In this document: piece after piece, positions 54,884 to 63,274 of the stretch
Layout: every line of letters begins with the position of its first letter
How positions within the stretch are numbered: the stretch's first letter is position 1
DNA from: Rhodanobacter sp.
Lineage (GTDB): Bacteria > Pseudomonadota > Gammaproteobacteria > Xanthomonadales > Rhodanobacteraceae
DNA length: 64,000 nt
NCBI GenBank assembly: GCA_024711345.1
Contig: JANJTA010000017.1
Coordinates: 1-64,000, forward strand
Direction of reading: 5' to 3'
Notes under the pieces: generated by a model
Database searches by the model: none
What the model was told of the DNA's origin: nothing
The model's input: the letters and a program-made list of their open reading frames with translations, nothing else
Position numbers and translations under genes: made by a program

Positions 54884-55507
54884 TCAAAGCAGTGACTGCG
54901 GAATGATCAGGATGTCGCCGGGCTGCATGACCATGTTGTACTTGATCGTGCCGTTCATCAGGTCGCCGAGCCGAACGGGGATGGTCTGCTCGCTGCCGTC
55001 GGGCAGCCGACGCGCGACCTTCGCGCCGTTGCCCGCGGCGAACTTGGTGAGGCCACCGACTTCGATCATCACGTCGAGCAGGGTCATGCCGCTGCGGTAA
55101 GGCACTGCCTTGGGCATCGTGGCCTGCCCGACGACGCGCACCTGCTGGCTGTAGGCGCCGACGAAACTTTTGACGATCACGGTCACCAGCGGCGAACGGA
55201 CATAGCGACTCAATGCGCTTTCCAGGTCGCTCGCCAGTTTGTCCGGGGTTTCACCGGCCGCCATGATGGATTGCACCAGCGGGATCGAGATGCGCCCGTC
55301 CGGACGCACCGGCACGGTGGTGGACAGGCTGGGGTTGTCGCGCACGAAGATATCCAGCGTATCGCCCGGCCCGATGATGTAGCGGTCCACCGGCGACGCC
55401 GCCGCCGTCGGACCATCGACGGTCGGTGCGCTGCTGCAGCCACCAAGCAGCAGCAAGCCCGTTGCCACCACCAGCCAGAAGAAGCCGTTTCGCAGGTGCG
55501 GTTTCAT
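54884..55507 (-). CDS. XrtA system polysaccharide export lipoprotein (Wza-like)
   Basis: A 207-residue lipoprotein with lipobox LLGGC near residue 24. The poly_export domain starts DRYIIGPGDTLDIFVRDNPS, and a SLBB-type region has VVGQATMPKAVPYRSGMTLL. Ends in GDILIIPQSLL. GGGGACAAGGG just upstream supports the ATG at 55507. It forms the periplasmic or outer-membrane export channel; unlike Wza it is short, as usual for exosortase-linked members. Confidence 0.93.
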   Translation of the reverse strand: MKPHLRNGFFWLVVATGLLLLGGCSSAPTVDGPTAAASPVDRYIIGPGDTLDIFVRDNPSLSTTVPVRPDGRISIPLVQSIMAAGETPDKLASDLESALSRYVRSPLVTVIVKSFVGAYSQQVRVVGQATMPKAVPYRSGMTLLDVMIEVGGLTKFAAGNGAKVARRLPDGSEQTIPVRLGDLMNGTIKYNMVMQPGDILIIPQSLL

Positions 55508-55535
55508 CCCTTGTCCCCCTCTGTATCCGTCGATT

Positions 55536-56936
55536 TCAGCGTGCGCCACGCCCGAACAACACCACTTCCACGGTCTGCGCCAGGATGGTCAGATCAAACA
55601 CGAGGTTGTGGTTTTTCACGTAGAACAGGTCGAAATTGAGCTTCTGCTCGGCGTCCTCCGCGGAGGAGCCGTACGGGTAGCGCAACTGGGCCCAGCCGGT
55701 CAGCCCCGGCTTCACGCAATGGCGCAAGCGGTAGTAGCGAATGCTGGTGTTGAAATCGGCCACGAACTGCGGCCGCTCCGGGCGCGGACCGATGATGCTC
55801 ATGTCGCCGCACAGCACGTTCCAGAGCTGCGGCAGCTCGTCCAGGCGGGCAGCGCGGATGAAATGCCCCACCCGGGTCACCCGGCTGTCGTTCTTGCTGG
55901 CCCAGCGGGCCACCCCGTCGCGCTCGGCGTCGATGCCCATGCTGCGGAACTTGATCAGCGAGAACAGCCTGCCGTTCTCGCCCACCCGTTCCTGGCGGTA
56001 CAGGATCGGTGTCCCGGGGCCCGACTCCAACCGGATGGCCATGGCCGTCAACAGCATCAACGGCCATGCCACCAGCAGCACCAGCGCGGCGACGGCCACG
56101 TCGAAGGCCCGCTTGATCGTGCGCCGCACCGGCGAGCTGTTGAAGCCACCGGAAAATATCAGCCACGAGGGATTGGTGAGATCCATCTTGATCCTGCCGG
56201 CCTCGCGCTCGAAGAACTCGGTGAGCTCGGTCACCGCAATCCCGCGCTGCTTGCACTCCAGCAACGCGTCCACCGGCAGGGTGCCGCGACGATCGTCCGG
56301 TCCCACCACGATTTCGTCCACGCCGAGCCGGGCCGCCCACTCATGCAGGGTCCCGTCGGGATGCAGCAGCAAGGGCGCGGCGACGGCTACCGGATCATCG
56401 CCGACGGGCACGTGGCCCAGGATCCTGAACCCGCGTTGGTCGGTCCTGCGGCGCATCATGTGGACCACCTCGGCGGCGCGCTCACCGGCGCCGAACATCA
56501 CCACGCGGCGCTTGAACAGGTCGGCGTCCACGAAACCCAGGAACACTACCCGCCACAACGCCACCACGACGTAGCCCACGATCAGCGCGATGCCCAGCAC
56601 GCCGCGGCCCAGATACGCCGCAGGAACCATGTAATACAGCACGACAAGCGCGATCCCGCCCAGCACGAAGGCAACGCCTTGCCGACTGAGCCGCCCGAGC
56701 CAGCCAGCCCGCAGATGGACCTGGTACAGCCCCAGCGCCTCCATGGAGACGATCAGCACCATCGCCACCAGCAGCCCCCGCCAATGCAGCGCGTCGCGAA
56801 ACGCCACCTGCGCGTCGACGTCGCCCAGGTAACGCAACACCACCGCGGCGTAGACGCTCGCCACCAGCAGCACAAACTCGACCGATGCCAGCAGCAACTG
56901 CCAGTGCAGCGCACGGAGTCGGAGTAATCCGTACAT
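55536..56936 (-). CDS. XrtA/PEP-CTERM system initiating glycosyltransferase (undecaprenyl-phosphate sugar transferase)
   Basis: A 466-residue polyprenyl-phosphate hexose-1-phosphate transferase. About five N-terminal helices, a CoA-binding-like domain (VVMFGAGERAAEVVHMMRRR), then the bacterial sugar transferase domain: KRAFDVAVAALVLLVAWPLM, RQERVGENGRLFSLIKFRSM, SIIGPRPERPQFV, LRHCVKPGLTGWAQLRYPYG. It starts repeat-unit synthesis by placing a sugar phosphate on undecaprenyl phosphate. The ATG at 56936 follows GGGGAGGCGC. First gene of the eps operon. Confidence 0.95.
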   Translation of the reverse strand: MYGLLRLRALHWQLLLASVEFVLLVASVYAAVVLRYLGDVDAQVAFRDALHWRGLLVAMVLIVSMEALGLYQVHLRAGWLGRLSRQGVAFVLGGIALVVLYYMVPAAYLGRGVLGIALIVGYVVVALWRVVFLGFVDADLFKRRVVMFGAGERAAEVVHMMRRRTDQRGFRILGHVPVGDDPVAVAAPLLLHPDGTLHEWAARLGVDEIVVGPDDRRGTLPVDALLECKQRGIAVTELTEFFEREAGRIKMDLTNPSWLIFSGGFNSSPVRRTIKRAFDVAVAALVLLVAWPLMLLTAMAIRLESGPGTPILYRQERVGENGRLFSLIKFRSMGIDAERDGVARWASKNDSRVTRVGHFIRAARLDELPQLWNVLCGDMSIIGPRPERPQFVADFNTSIRYYRLRHCVKPGLTGWAQLRYPYGSSAEDAEQKLNFDLFYVKNHNLVFDLTILAQTVEVVLFGRGAR

Positions 56937-56986
56937 GTTTGCGCCTCCCCGCATCCCCGCAACAACTAATCCTTCTGTCCCAAAAC

Positions 56987-57002
56987 TGTGACAGGGGTCA
57001 CG
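56987..57002. promoter_or_regulatory. CRP/Clp-like binding site upstream of the eps operon
   Basis: TGTGACAGGGGTCACG fits the TGTGA-N6-TCACA pattern at 9 of 10 fixed positions. It lies 51 bases before the first eps start codon. In Lysobacterales the CRP homologue Clp controls exopolysaccharide genes, so this site is a plausible control point. Confidence 0.5.
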
Positions 57003-57333
57003 ATTTTAGGACTCGCACAAGTGACCTTCCCGTGAAAGGACGCTGAAGCTGCGCGCCACGGCAGCGACATGACCGGCAACCGGACGTGCGCCGAGCCCGC
57101 GGTCGGGCCTGAGCGGACAATCTCCGCGGGCCCCTCGCTCGGAGCCCGCCGTTTCGTGGCTTCGCCGCTCCACCCGGCAGGCATGGCAGCCCACCGCTTC
57201 CCACCCTCGTCCAAGTGGGCCGGTGCCTTGCCCGCGCCAAGGATCGGCAGGGGAACGATATAAAGACGTGTGCGACTGCGCGGCGATGGCCGGGCGTGCG
57301 AAAATCAGGCCATCGACCATCGCCCTCTATTTC

Positions 57334-57612
57334 ATGACCGCCCAGAAATACGATTTCCGCCAATTCCAGGAAGAGCTCGCCAAGCTCGAACGCAAGATCG
57401 AACCGCAGGCGCCGGCCAAACCGCTTGGCAAGAAGGCCGCAGCGGTGCAGCGGCTGGCGCGGGCGCGGGAGGAGTTCCTGGCCTTGCGCCAGCGGCACCA
57501 GCTGAGCGTGGCCGACGTGGTGGCGTTCTTCCCGGAGGAGGAAGGCATTGCCTACCTGCAGCAGTTGATTGCGGCGGCGCAGGCGAAGCCGCGGCGCACA
57601 CGGAAAGCGTAG
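57334..57612 (+). CDS. small conserved-looking hypothetical protein
   Basis: A 92-residue, highly charged protein (MTAQKYDFRQFQEELAKLER...). The N-terminal 60 residues are helical and may form a coiled coil; the end has LSVADVVAFFPEEEGIAYLQ followed by a basic tail PRRTRKA. No family assigned. The upstream open frame to 57223 lacks protein-like character. It precedes the lipoprotein gene by 28 bases and may share its transcript. The spacer 56937-57333 before it holds the eps control region and otherwise nothing recognised. Confidence 0.55.
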   Translation: MTAQKYDFRQFQEELAKLERKIEPQAPAKPLGKKAAAVQRLARAREEFLALRQRHQLSVADVVAFFPEEEGIAYLQQLIAAAQAKPRRTRKA

Positions 57613-57640
57613 CCGGATGCCGGCACAGGGAGATCACCGC

Positions 57641-58549
57641 ATGACGAGGCTGCCCAACGACACCCGCGTCTGCCCGCCCGCTGCCGCCAGCCGCTGGTGG
57701 CGGACGGTGCCGATGGCGGTGACCCTGGCCGCGCTGGCGCTGGGCGGCTGCGCGGCGCTGCGCGACCGGCATGCCACGGTGGTGGTCACGCCATCGGCAG
57801 CGCCGGCGGCACCGGCGCCTTCGGCCAACACCGCCAGGGAGCCGTCGCTGACCGTGATCGGCGGCTGGCTCCAGTCCGGCCGCTACGCCGAGGGCGAAAA
57901 GGCCTTGCGCCAGATCCTGGCACGACGCCCGGGCGACCGCGCCGCCCGGGCCATGCTGCGCCAGCTCACCGCCGATCCACGGCAGGAGCTGGGCGAGCGC
58001 TGGCGCGCGCATGTGGTACAGCCGGGCGATTCCTACAGCACCCTGGCGGCGCGCTACCTCGGCGACCCCAATCTGTTCCTGATCCTGGCCCGCTACAACG
58101 GTTCGACCAATCCTTCGATGCTGCGCGTCGGCGAGACGCTGCGCATGCCGCTGTCGGCTGCCGCCGATGCCGCACCCGCGACGGCAGAGACCACCCTGCC
58201 GACGGCGGTCGTGCGGCCCGACGAGCCGCCGGCAATCGCCGCGCGCCGCCTGCAGGACGAGAGCGTGTCCCTGCTCGGCCAGGGTCACCGGCAGCAGGCG
58301 CTGGCCCGCCTCGACCAGGCGCTGAGCCTCGACCCCGACCTGAAACCGGCCGGGGCCGGCGCGGCCGCGCTGCGCAAGCAATTGCTGGACTCGTACCACG
58401 AGCGCGCGATCGTGCTGTACCGCGACCAGCAGCTGGATCAGGCCATCGCACTGTGGGACCGGGTCCTGGCGATCGCGCCGGACTACGAGCCGGCGATCGT
58501 CTACCGCACCCGCGCGCGCGAACTCCAGCAGCGGCTCAAGCAATACTGA
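57641..58549 (+). CDS. LysM- and TPR-containing lipoprotein
   Basis: A 302-residue lipoprotein with lipobox LALGGC near residue 35. A LysM domain is visible as HVVQPGDSYSTLAARYLGDP then LARYNGSTNPSMLRVGETLR (about 125-170), which binds peptidoglycan or chitin-like glycans. TPR-like helices follow (LLGQGHRQQALARLDQALSL; QQLDQAIALWDRVLAIAPDY). AGGGAG precedes the ATG. Probably an envelope scaffold; convergent with the kinase gene, so its link to that kinase is only by proximity. Confidence 0.75.
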   Translation: MTRLPNDTRVCPPAAASRWWRTVPMAVTLAALALGGCAALRDRHATVVVTPSAAPAAPAPSANTAREPSLTVIGGWLQSGRYAEGEKALRQILARRPGDRAARAMLRQLTADPRQELGERWRAHVVQPGDSYSTLAARYLGDPNLFLILARYNGSTNPSMLRVGETLRMPLSAAADAAPATAETTLPTAVVRPDEPPAIAARRLQDESVSLLGQGHRQQALARLDQALSLDPDLKPAGAGAAALRKQLLDSYHERAIVLYRDQQLDQAIALWDRVLAIAPDYEPAIVYRTRARELQQRLKQY

Positions 58550-58557
58550 GCCGCGGC

Positions 58558-60264
58558 TCAGGGTTTGTCGGCACCACCCTGCGTGGGCGCGGCCATGATC
58601 CGCGTCGGCCGCGTCACGTCCTCGCCGGCGGCAGCCGGCGCGGGCGCCGCGGAGCGGTGCTGGCGCGCCTGCAACGCGCCGTTCATCAGGTTGAAGGCGT
58701 CGAACAGCCGGCCGAACTCGTCGCGGCGGGCCAGCCGGATGCGGTGGCGGAAATCGCCGCGCGCCACCTTCAGCAGCGCATCGCCCAGCAGCGCCAGCAG
58801 GTTGAGCGGGCGGCGGAACAGCCAGTAGGCCGCGCCGACCACCGCGGCCAGGGTCAGCACCAGCACCACGGCGATCACCCCCAGGGTGGTCCGCTGCGCC
58901 GCCCGCAGCGCCGCGTTGCTGATGCCCAGGCGCAACTCGCCCACGGTCTTGGCCTGGTACTGGATCGGCACGTCGAACAGCAGCATGCCACCCTGCCCGC
59001 GGTCGCCCGCGGTACGGCTGAGATAGCTCTGGATGTCGCCCGATCGCGCCAGGTATTTCTCGCCGTCGGGCGCGGGCAGCCGCTGGCCGACCTCCTGCGC
59101 TTGCGTGCTGGCGATGACGCTGCCGTCGCGGTCGGCGACCGCCAGGTAGCGGATCTGCTGGTTGCGCGAGACGTCGGTGACCAGTGCGCGCGTGGCGGCC
59201 TGGTCGCCGAGCAGCAGGTTCTCGGCCGACTCGCTGGCGATCATGCGCCCCATCGAGCTGCCGAAATCCAGCGCCACGCCGGTCACCGCGGCGTTCTGCT
59301 TGGCATAGATCGCGGCCAGCCCCAGCATCAGCACCAGGCTCAGGATCGCGCCCAAGCTGCTGGCCCAGCGCAGGCGCAGGGAAATGATCCGGGTGGTCAG
59401 CGGATTTTCGCGCTCGCGCTCGTACTCGCGCGCGGCCAGGCGCAGGTCGTCGATGACCTCCGCGCCGCGCTGGTAGCGCGACTCCGCCGCGGGCGCCAGC
59501 AGCGTGCGCACCATGCTAACCAGGATCGACGGCGTGGCCGGGTCGCGCGGGCGGATCGGCGGCCGCGGCTGCCGCAGGCGCTTGCGGAGCAGTTGCTGCG
59601 GGTTGCCGAGATCCGGCCACGGCAGCTTGCCCACGATCAGCCAGTACAGCACCACGCCCAGCGAGAACAGGTCGCTGCGCGCGTCGGCGCGCTCGCCGCG
59701 CAGGCGCTCCAGCGCCATGTAGGCCGGGGTGCCGCCGATCTCCGTGGACGGTCCGCCGGCGTCGCCCGACGCGCCGCGGCGTTCGGCGATGCCGAAATCG
59801 CTGATCTTGGCGTAGCTCCAGCCGTCGACCAGCATGATGTTCTCGGGCTTGACGTCGTGGTGCACGATGCCGCGCGCATGCGCGTAGTCGAGCGCCGCGG
59901 CGAGCTGCCCCACCAGGTCGATGATCACCGGCAATGGCGGAAAGCCCTCGCGGGCGACGGCGCTGGCGAGCGTCTCGCCCGGCAGCCGCTCCATCGCGAT
60001 GTAGGAGCGGCCATCCTCGGTCTCGCCGACGTCGAAGATGGTGACGATGTGCGGGTGGGTCAGGTGCCCGGCCGCGCGCGCCTCGATCAGGAAGCGGCGC
60101 CGGTAGGCGGGGTCGGCGGCCACCTCGCGGTGCAGGCACTTGATCGCCACCTTGCGCTCGATGTCCGGGTCGAAGCCGGCGTAGACGACCGCCATCGCGC
60201 CCTCGCCGAGCACGCCCTCGATGCGGTAGCGGCCGACCTGCGGCGGAATGGTGTCCGCGCTCAC
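58558..60264 (-). CDS. serine/threonine protein kinase with membrane sensor and HAMP-like region
   Basis: A 568-residue Hanks-type kinase. Kinase domain: YRIEGVLGEGAMAVVYAGF (Gly loop), VAIKCLHRE (Lys), catalytic loop GIVHHDVKPENIML and DFGIAERRG. HHD replaces the usual HRD, so it lacks the RD arginine and may not need activation-loop phosphorylation. Two membrane helices (WASSLGAILSLVLMLGLAAI; IAVVLVLTLAAVVGAAYWLF) flank a periplasmic sensor-like region (YLAVADRDGSVIASTQAQEV), followed by a HAMP-like RRPLNLLALLGDALLKVARG. The start is GTG at 60264, overlapping the FHA gene stop by 4 bases. Confidence 0.85.
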   Translation of the reverse strand: MSADTIPPQVGRYRIEGVLGEGAMAVVYAGFDPDIERKVAIKCLHREVAADPAYRRRFLIEARAAGHLTHPHIVTIFDVGETEDGRSYIAMERLPGETLASAVAREGFPPLPVIIDLVGQLAAALDYAHARGIVHHDVKPENIMLVDGWSYAKISDFGIAERRGASGDAGGPSTEIGGTPAYMALERLRGERADARSDLFSLGVVLYWLIVGKLPWPDLGNPQQLLRKRLRQPRPPIRPRDPATPSILVSMVRTLLAPAAESRYQRGAEVIDDLRLAAREYERERENPLTTRIISLRLRWASSLGAILSLVLMLGLAAIYAKQNAAVTGVALDFGSSMGRMIASESAENLLLGDQAATRALVTDVSRNQQIRYLAVADRDGSVIASTQAQEVGQRLPAPDGEKYLARSGDIQSYLSRTAGDRGQGGMLLFDVPIQYQAKTVGELRLGISNAALRAAQRTTLGVIAVVLVLTLAAVVGAAYWLFRRPLNLLALLGDALLKVARGDFRHRIRLARRDEFGRLFDAFNLMNGALQARQHRSAAPAPAAAGEDVTRPTRIMAAPTQGGADKP

Positions 60265-60782
60265 GGCGACCCGCGCAGCCACCACGCCAGCGCGGCCAGC
60301 GCCGCCACTGCGCCCAGCAGCACGGCGGCGACGATCCGGCGCCGCGACACCGGTTCCGGCTGGCCGGGCTCGCGGGTGAGGAACATGAACTCCGCCTGCC
60401 CCAGCCGGATGTGGTCGCCGTGGCGCAAAGCCACCTCGTGGATGCGCCGGTCGTTCACGAAGGTGCCGTTGGTGGACAGCGTGTTGACGATGACGCAGCG
60501 GCCGTCCTGGTTGGTGATCCAGGCATGGTTGCCCGACACGCTGAGGTCGTCGATGACGATCTCGTTGTCGCCGCGGCGGCCGATGGACTGACGGCCCGGG
60601 CCCAGCGTGAAACGACGCCCCTCGATGCCGGGGCTGGTGCCTTCGAGTACCGGCTCGTGCGCGCTGATCCGGCGATCCGTCGCGCTCGCGGCGTCGCTGG
60701 CGTACTGCCGCAATGCCTCTGTGGAAAAAAACCGGGTGCCCTGCGGTCCGCCGGAACGGAACGGTGCCTGACGCTCGCTCAT
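60261..60782 (-). CDS. FHA-domain membrane protein
   Basis: A 173-residue protein. The FHA domain spans about 65-130, with QSIGRRGDNEIVIDDLSVSGNHAWI and NTLSTNGTFVNDRRI; it binds phosphothreonine. A single C-terminal membrane helix (RRRIVAAVLLGAVAALAALAWWL) puts it in the inner membrane. Translationally coupled to the downstream kinase gene, so it is probably its substrate or adaptor. Confidence 0.88.
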   Translation of the reverse strand: MSERQAPFRSGGPQGTRFFSTEALRQYASDAASATDRRISAHEPVLEGTSPGIEGRRFTLGPGRQSIGRRGDNEIVIDDLSVSGNHAWITNQDGRCVIVNTLSTNGTFVNDRRIHEVALRHGDHIRLGQAEFMFLTREPGQPEPVSRRRIVAAVLLGAVAALAALAWWLRGSP

Positions 60783-60987
60783 CGAAATCTCACCCCCCTG
60801 GGTCAGCCGGCACTATAGCCAACTGACTGCTACCGGGCATGAACACGGCTATCGGCGCAGCCATGAAAAGCTTGACGCCGGGGTCACCTGCCTGAACGCC
60901 CGCCTGCAGCACGATGCCGCGTTCACTGCCGGTTGATCGGGCCGCATCGAGACTCGGACTCCCGCAGGCAACCAGGTGTCCTCCGTC

Positions 60988-61422
60988 ATGGTCCACAAGC
61001 TCGCTCCGCTGACCCTCACCCTGGCGCTGGGAACGTTGGCGCTGGGCATTTCCTCCGCGGCGATAGCGCAGCAGGCGATCACCGAACCGCAGGTACAAAG
61101 CCAGCTCACCGCGCAGGGCTACACCAAGGTGCACGACCTGAAGTTCAAGGACGGCATGTGGTACGCCGAAGCCAGGAGCGCGAACGGCAGCCGGGTCGAC
61201 CTGCGCATCGACGCCAGCACCGGCCAGGTGTACCCGGACGAGCAGGTGTCGCGGCTGAGCAAGGACGATGTGCGCGCCGCGCTGGAAACCCAGGGCTATA
61301 CGCATGTGCAGGACGTCGACTTCGACGACGGCATGTGGAAGGCCAAGGCCAGGAACCCGGCCGGCAACCGCGTCAGGCTGAAGATCGACGCCACCAGCGG
61401 CAAGGTGGTCGGCACGTACTAG
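60988..61422 (+). CDS. exported protein with two PepSY-like repeats
   Basis: A 144-residue protein with a signal peptide (MVHKLAPLTLTLALGTLALG, cleaved after AIAQ) and two tandem repeats of about 60 residues: VQSQLTAQGYTKVHDLKFKD and VRAALETQGYTHVQDVDFDD, each with G-x-Y and D-A-x-T/S-G-x-V motifs of PepSY domains. PepSY domains may inhibit peptidases; an M28 peptidase gene follows 81 bases later. GTG 60976 is an alternative start. Confidence 0.75.
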   Translation: MVHKLAPLTLTLALGTLALGISSAAIAQQAITEPQVQSQLTAQGYTKVHDLKFKDGMWYAEARSANGSRVDLRIDASTGQVYPDEQVSRLSKDDVRAALETQGYTHVQDVDFDDGMWKAKARNPAGNRVRLKIDATSGKVVGTY

Positions 61423-61503
61423 CCGCTCCGCCACCAGCTGGACCCGCCCGCGGTCGCTCACTACCATCGGGAAATCCTCTCTCCCCCCGACAGGTGACTG
61501 CCC

Positions 61504-63156
61504 GTGAAGCGATTGCTCCTCTCTGCCCTGGTCATGGCGGCCTGCGCCGCCGCGCAGGCCGCCGACACCCCCAGTTTCAGCACCGAACGGCTGTCGGCCG
61601 AGGTGAAGACGTTGTCCTCCGACGCCTTCGAGGGCCGCGGTCCGGCCACGCCGGGCGAGGAAAAGACCATCGACTACGTGGTGGCGCAGATGCAGGCCGC
61701 TGGTCTGCAGCCGGGCGGCGATCTCAAGGACGGCAAGCGCGGCTGGACCCAGGCGGTGCCGCTGCAGCGCAGCCAGATCGTCGGCACGCCGGTGCTGAAG
61801 CTGAGCCTCGGCGGCAAGCAGGAAACGCTGACCCAGGGCGAGCAGATCGCCGTGCGCGCGCCGATGGACGGCTCCACCGCGGTGGCGATCGAGAACGCCC
61901 CGCTGGTGTTCGTGGGCTACGGCGTGAAGGCACCGGAGCGCCAGTGGGACGACTTCAAGGGCGTCGACCTGCACGGCAAGATCGCCGTGGTGCTGGTCAA
62001 TGACCCCGACTTCGAGACCGGCCATGGCGACTTCGGCGGCAAGGCGATGACCTACTACGGCCGCTGGACCTACAAGTACGAGGAGGCCGCGCGCCAGGGC
62101 GCGCTGGGCCTGCTGATCGTGCACGAGACCGCGCCGGCCTCGTACGGCTGGGCCACGGTGAAGAACTCCAACACCAACGCGATGTTCGACATCGTGCGTG
62201 ACCAGCCCGCCACGGTGCACCCGCAGCTGGAAGGCTGGATCCAGCGCGACCTGGCGGTGCGCATGTTCAAACAGGCCGGGTTGGATTTCGACGCGCTGAA
62301 GAAGCAGGCGCAGACGCGCGCGTTCAAGCCGGTGGCGCTGAAGGGCGAGAGCCTCTCGGCGAACTTCAAGGTCGACTCCCAGGTGATCACCTCGCACAAC
62401 ATCGTGGGCCGCGTCGAAGGCAGCAAGCGTCCGGACGAGACGGTGATCTACAGCGCGCACTGGGACCACCTCGGCGTCGGCGCGCCGGACGCGAAGGGCG
62501 ACCGCATCTACAACGGCGCGGTGGACAACGCCACCGGCACCGCGGCGCTGATCGAGATGGGCCGCGCCTTCGCGCAGGGGCCGAAGCCGGAGCGCTCGGT
62601 GGTGTTCCTCAACGTCACCGCCGAGGAGAAGGGCCTGCTCGGCTCCGAGTACTACGCCGCCAACCCGCTGTACCCGCTGGCCACCACGGTGGGCGTACTC
62701 AACATGGACGCGCTCGACCCGCACGGCCCGGCGCGCAATTTCACCATCTCCGGCAGCGCCAAGCTGGGCCTGCTGGACGACCTGGTCGCCGCGGCTAAGC
62801 AGTACGGCATGAGCTATACCGCGGACCCGAAACCGGAGGCCGGCTACTTCTTCCGCTCCGATCACTTCTCGTTCGCCAAGCGCGGCGTGCCGGCGGTGTC
62901 GTTCGGCTCCGGCAACGACTGGGTCGACGGCGGCATCAAGGCCGGCAAGGCGGCGGAAGACGACTACACCGCCAAGCGCTACCACCAGCCGGGCGACGAA
63001 TGGCAGGCCAGCTGGACCTTCACCGGCATGGCGCGCGACCTGCAGCTGCTCTACGCGGTGGGCAACCAGCTGGCGAATTCCGAGCAGTGGCCGGACTGGA
63101 GCAAGGACTCCGAGTTCCGCGCGACCCGCGACGCCAGCGCCGCCGAACGCAAATAG
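61504..63156 (+). CDS. M28-family zinc aminopeptidase, exported
   Basis: A 550-residue protein with signal peptide (MKRLLLSALVMAACAAAQA). The protease-associated domain lies at about 130-260. The M28 zinc ligands are HWDHLG (His, Asp), NGAVDNATGTAAL (Asp), TAEEKGLLG (general base Glu and ligand Glu), NMDAL (Asp) and YHQPGDEW (His). The motif set is complete, so the enzyme is probably active in the periplasm. The PepSY gene upstream may regulate it. Confidence 0.92.
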   Translation: MKRLLLSALVMAACAAAQAADTPSFSTERLSAEVKTLSSDAFEGRGPATPGEEKTIDYVVAQMQAAGLQPGGDLKDGKRGWTQAVPLQRSQIVGTPVLKLSLGGKQETLTQGEQIAVRAPMDGSTAVAIENAPLVFVGYGVKAPERQWDDFKGVDLHGKIAVVLVNDPDFETGHGDFGGKAMTYYGRWTYKYEEAARQGALGLLIVHETAPASYGWATVKNSNTNAMFDIVRDQPATVHPQLEGWIQRDLAVRMFKQAGLDFDALKKQAQTRAFKPVALKGESLSANFKVDSQVITSHNIVGRVEGSKRPDETVIYSAHWDHLGVGAPDAKGDRIYNGAVDNATGTAALIEMGRAFAQGPKPERSVVFLNVTAEEKGLLGSEYYAANPLYPLATTVGVLNMDALDPHGPARNFTISGSAKLGLLDDLVAAAKQYGMSYTADPKPEAGYFFRSDHFSFAKRGVPAVSFGSGNDWVDGGIKAGKAAEDDYTAKRYHQPGDEWQASWTFTGMARDLQLLYAVGNQLANSEQWPDWSKDSEFRATRDASAAERK

Positions 63157-63176
63157 GCTCGGCTTCGTCACCCGCA

Positions 63177-63265
63177 TGTAGGAGCCCGCTGGCGGGCGAT
63201 GCTGTTGCCTTGACGTCTCGATGAAAGATCAGAGCAAAAGCATCGCCCGCCAGCGGGCTCCTACA
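63177..63265. repeat. REPIN: two inverted REP units, with terminator T-run
   Basis: Positions 63177-63202 and 63240-63265 are exact 26-base inverted copies (each starts or ends with TGTAGGAGCCCGC or its complement). The T run TTTTTTT follows at 63270, so the hairpin may also terminate transcription from the M28 gene and from the convergent esterase gene. This TGTAGGAGC class is frequent in Lysobacterales and pseudomonads. Confidence 0.85.
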
Positions 63266-63274
63266 ATCGTTTTT

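Noticed and set aside
57697-60591. 964-codon plus-strand open frame opposite the kinase and FHA genes
   Set aside because: It runs out of frame through the LysM lipoprotein gene, then antisense through the kinase; no domain recognised.
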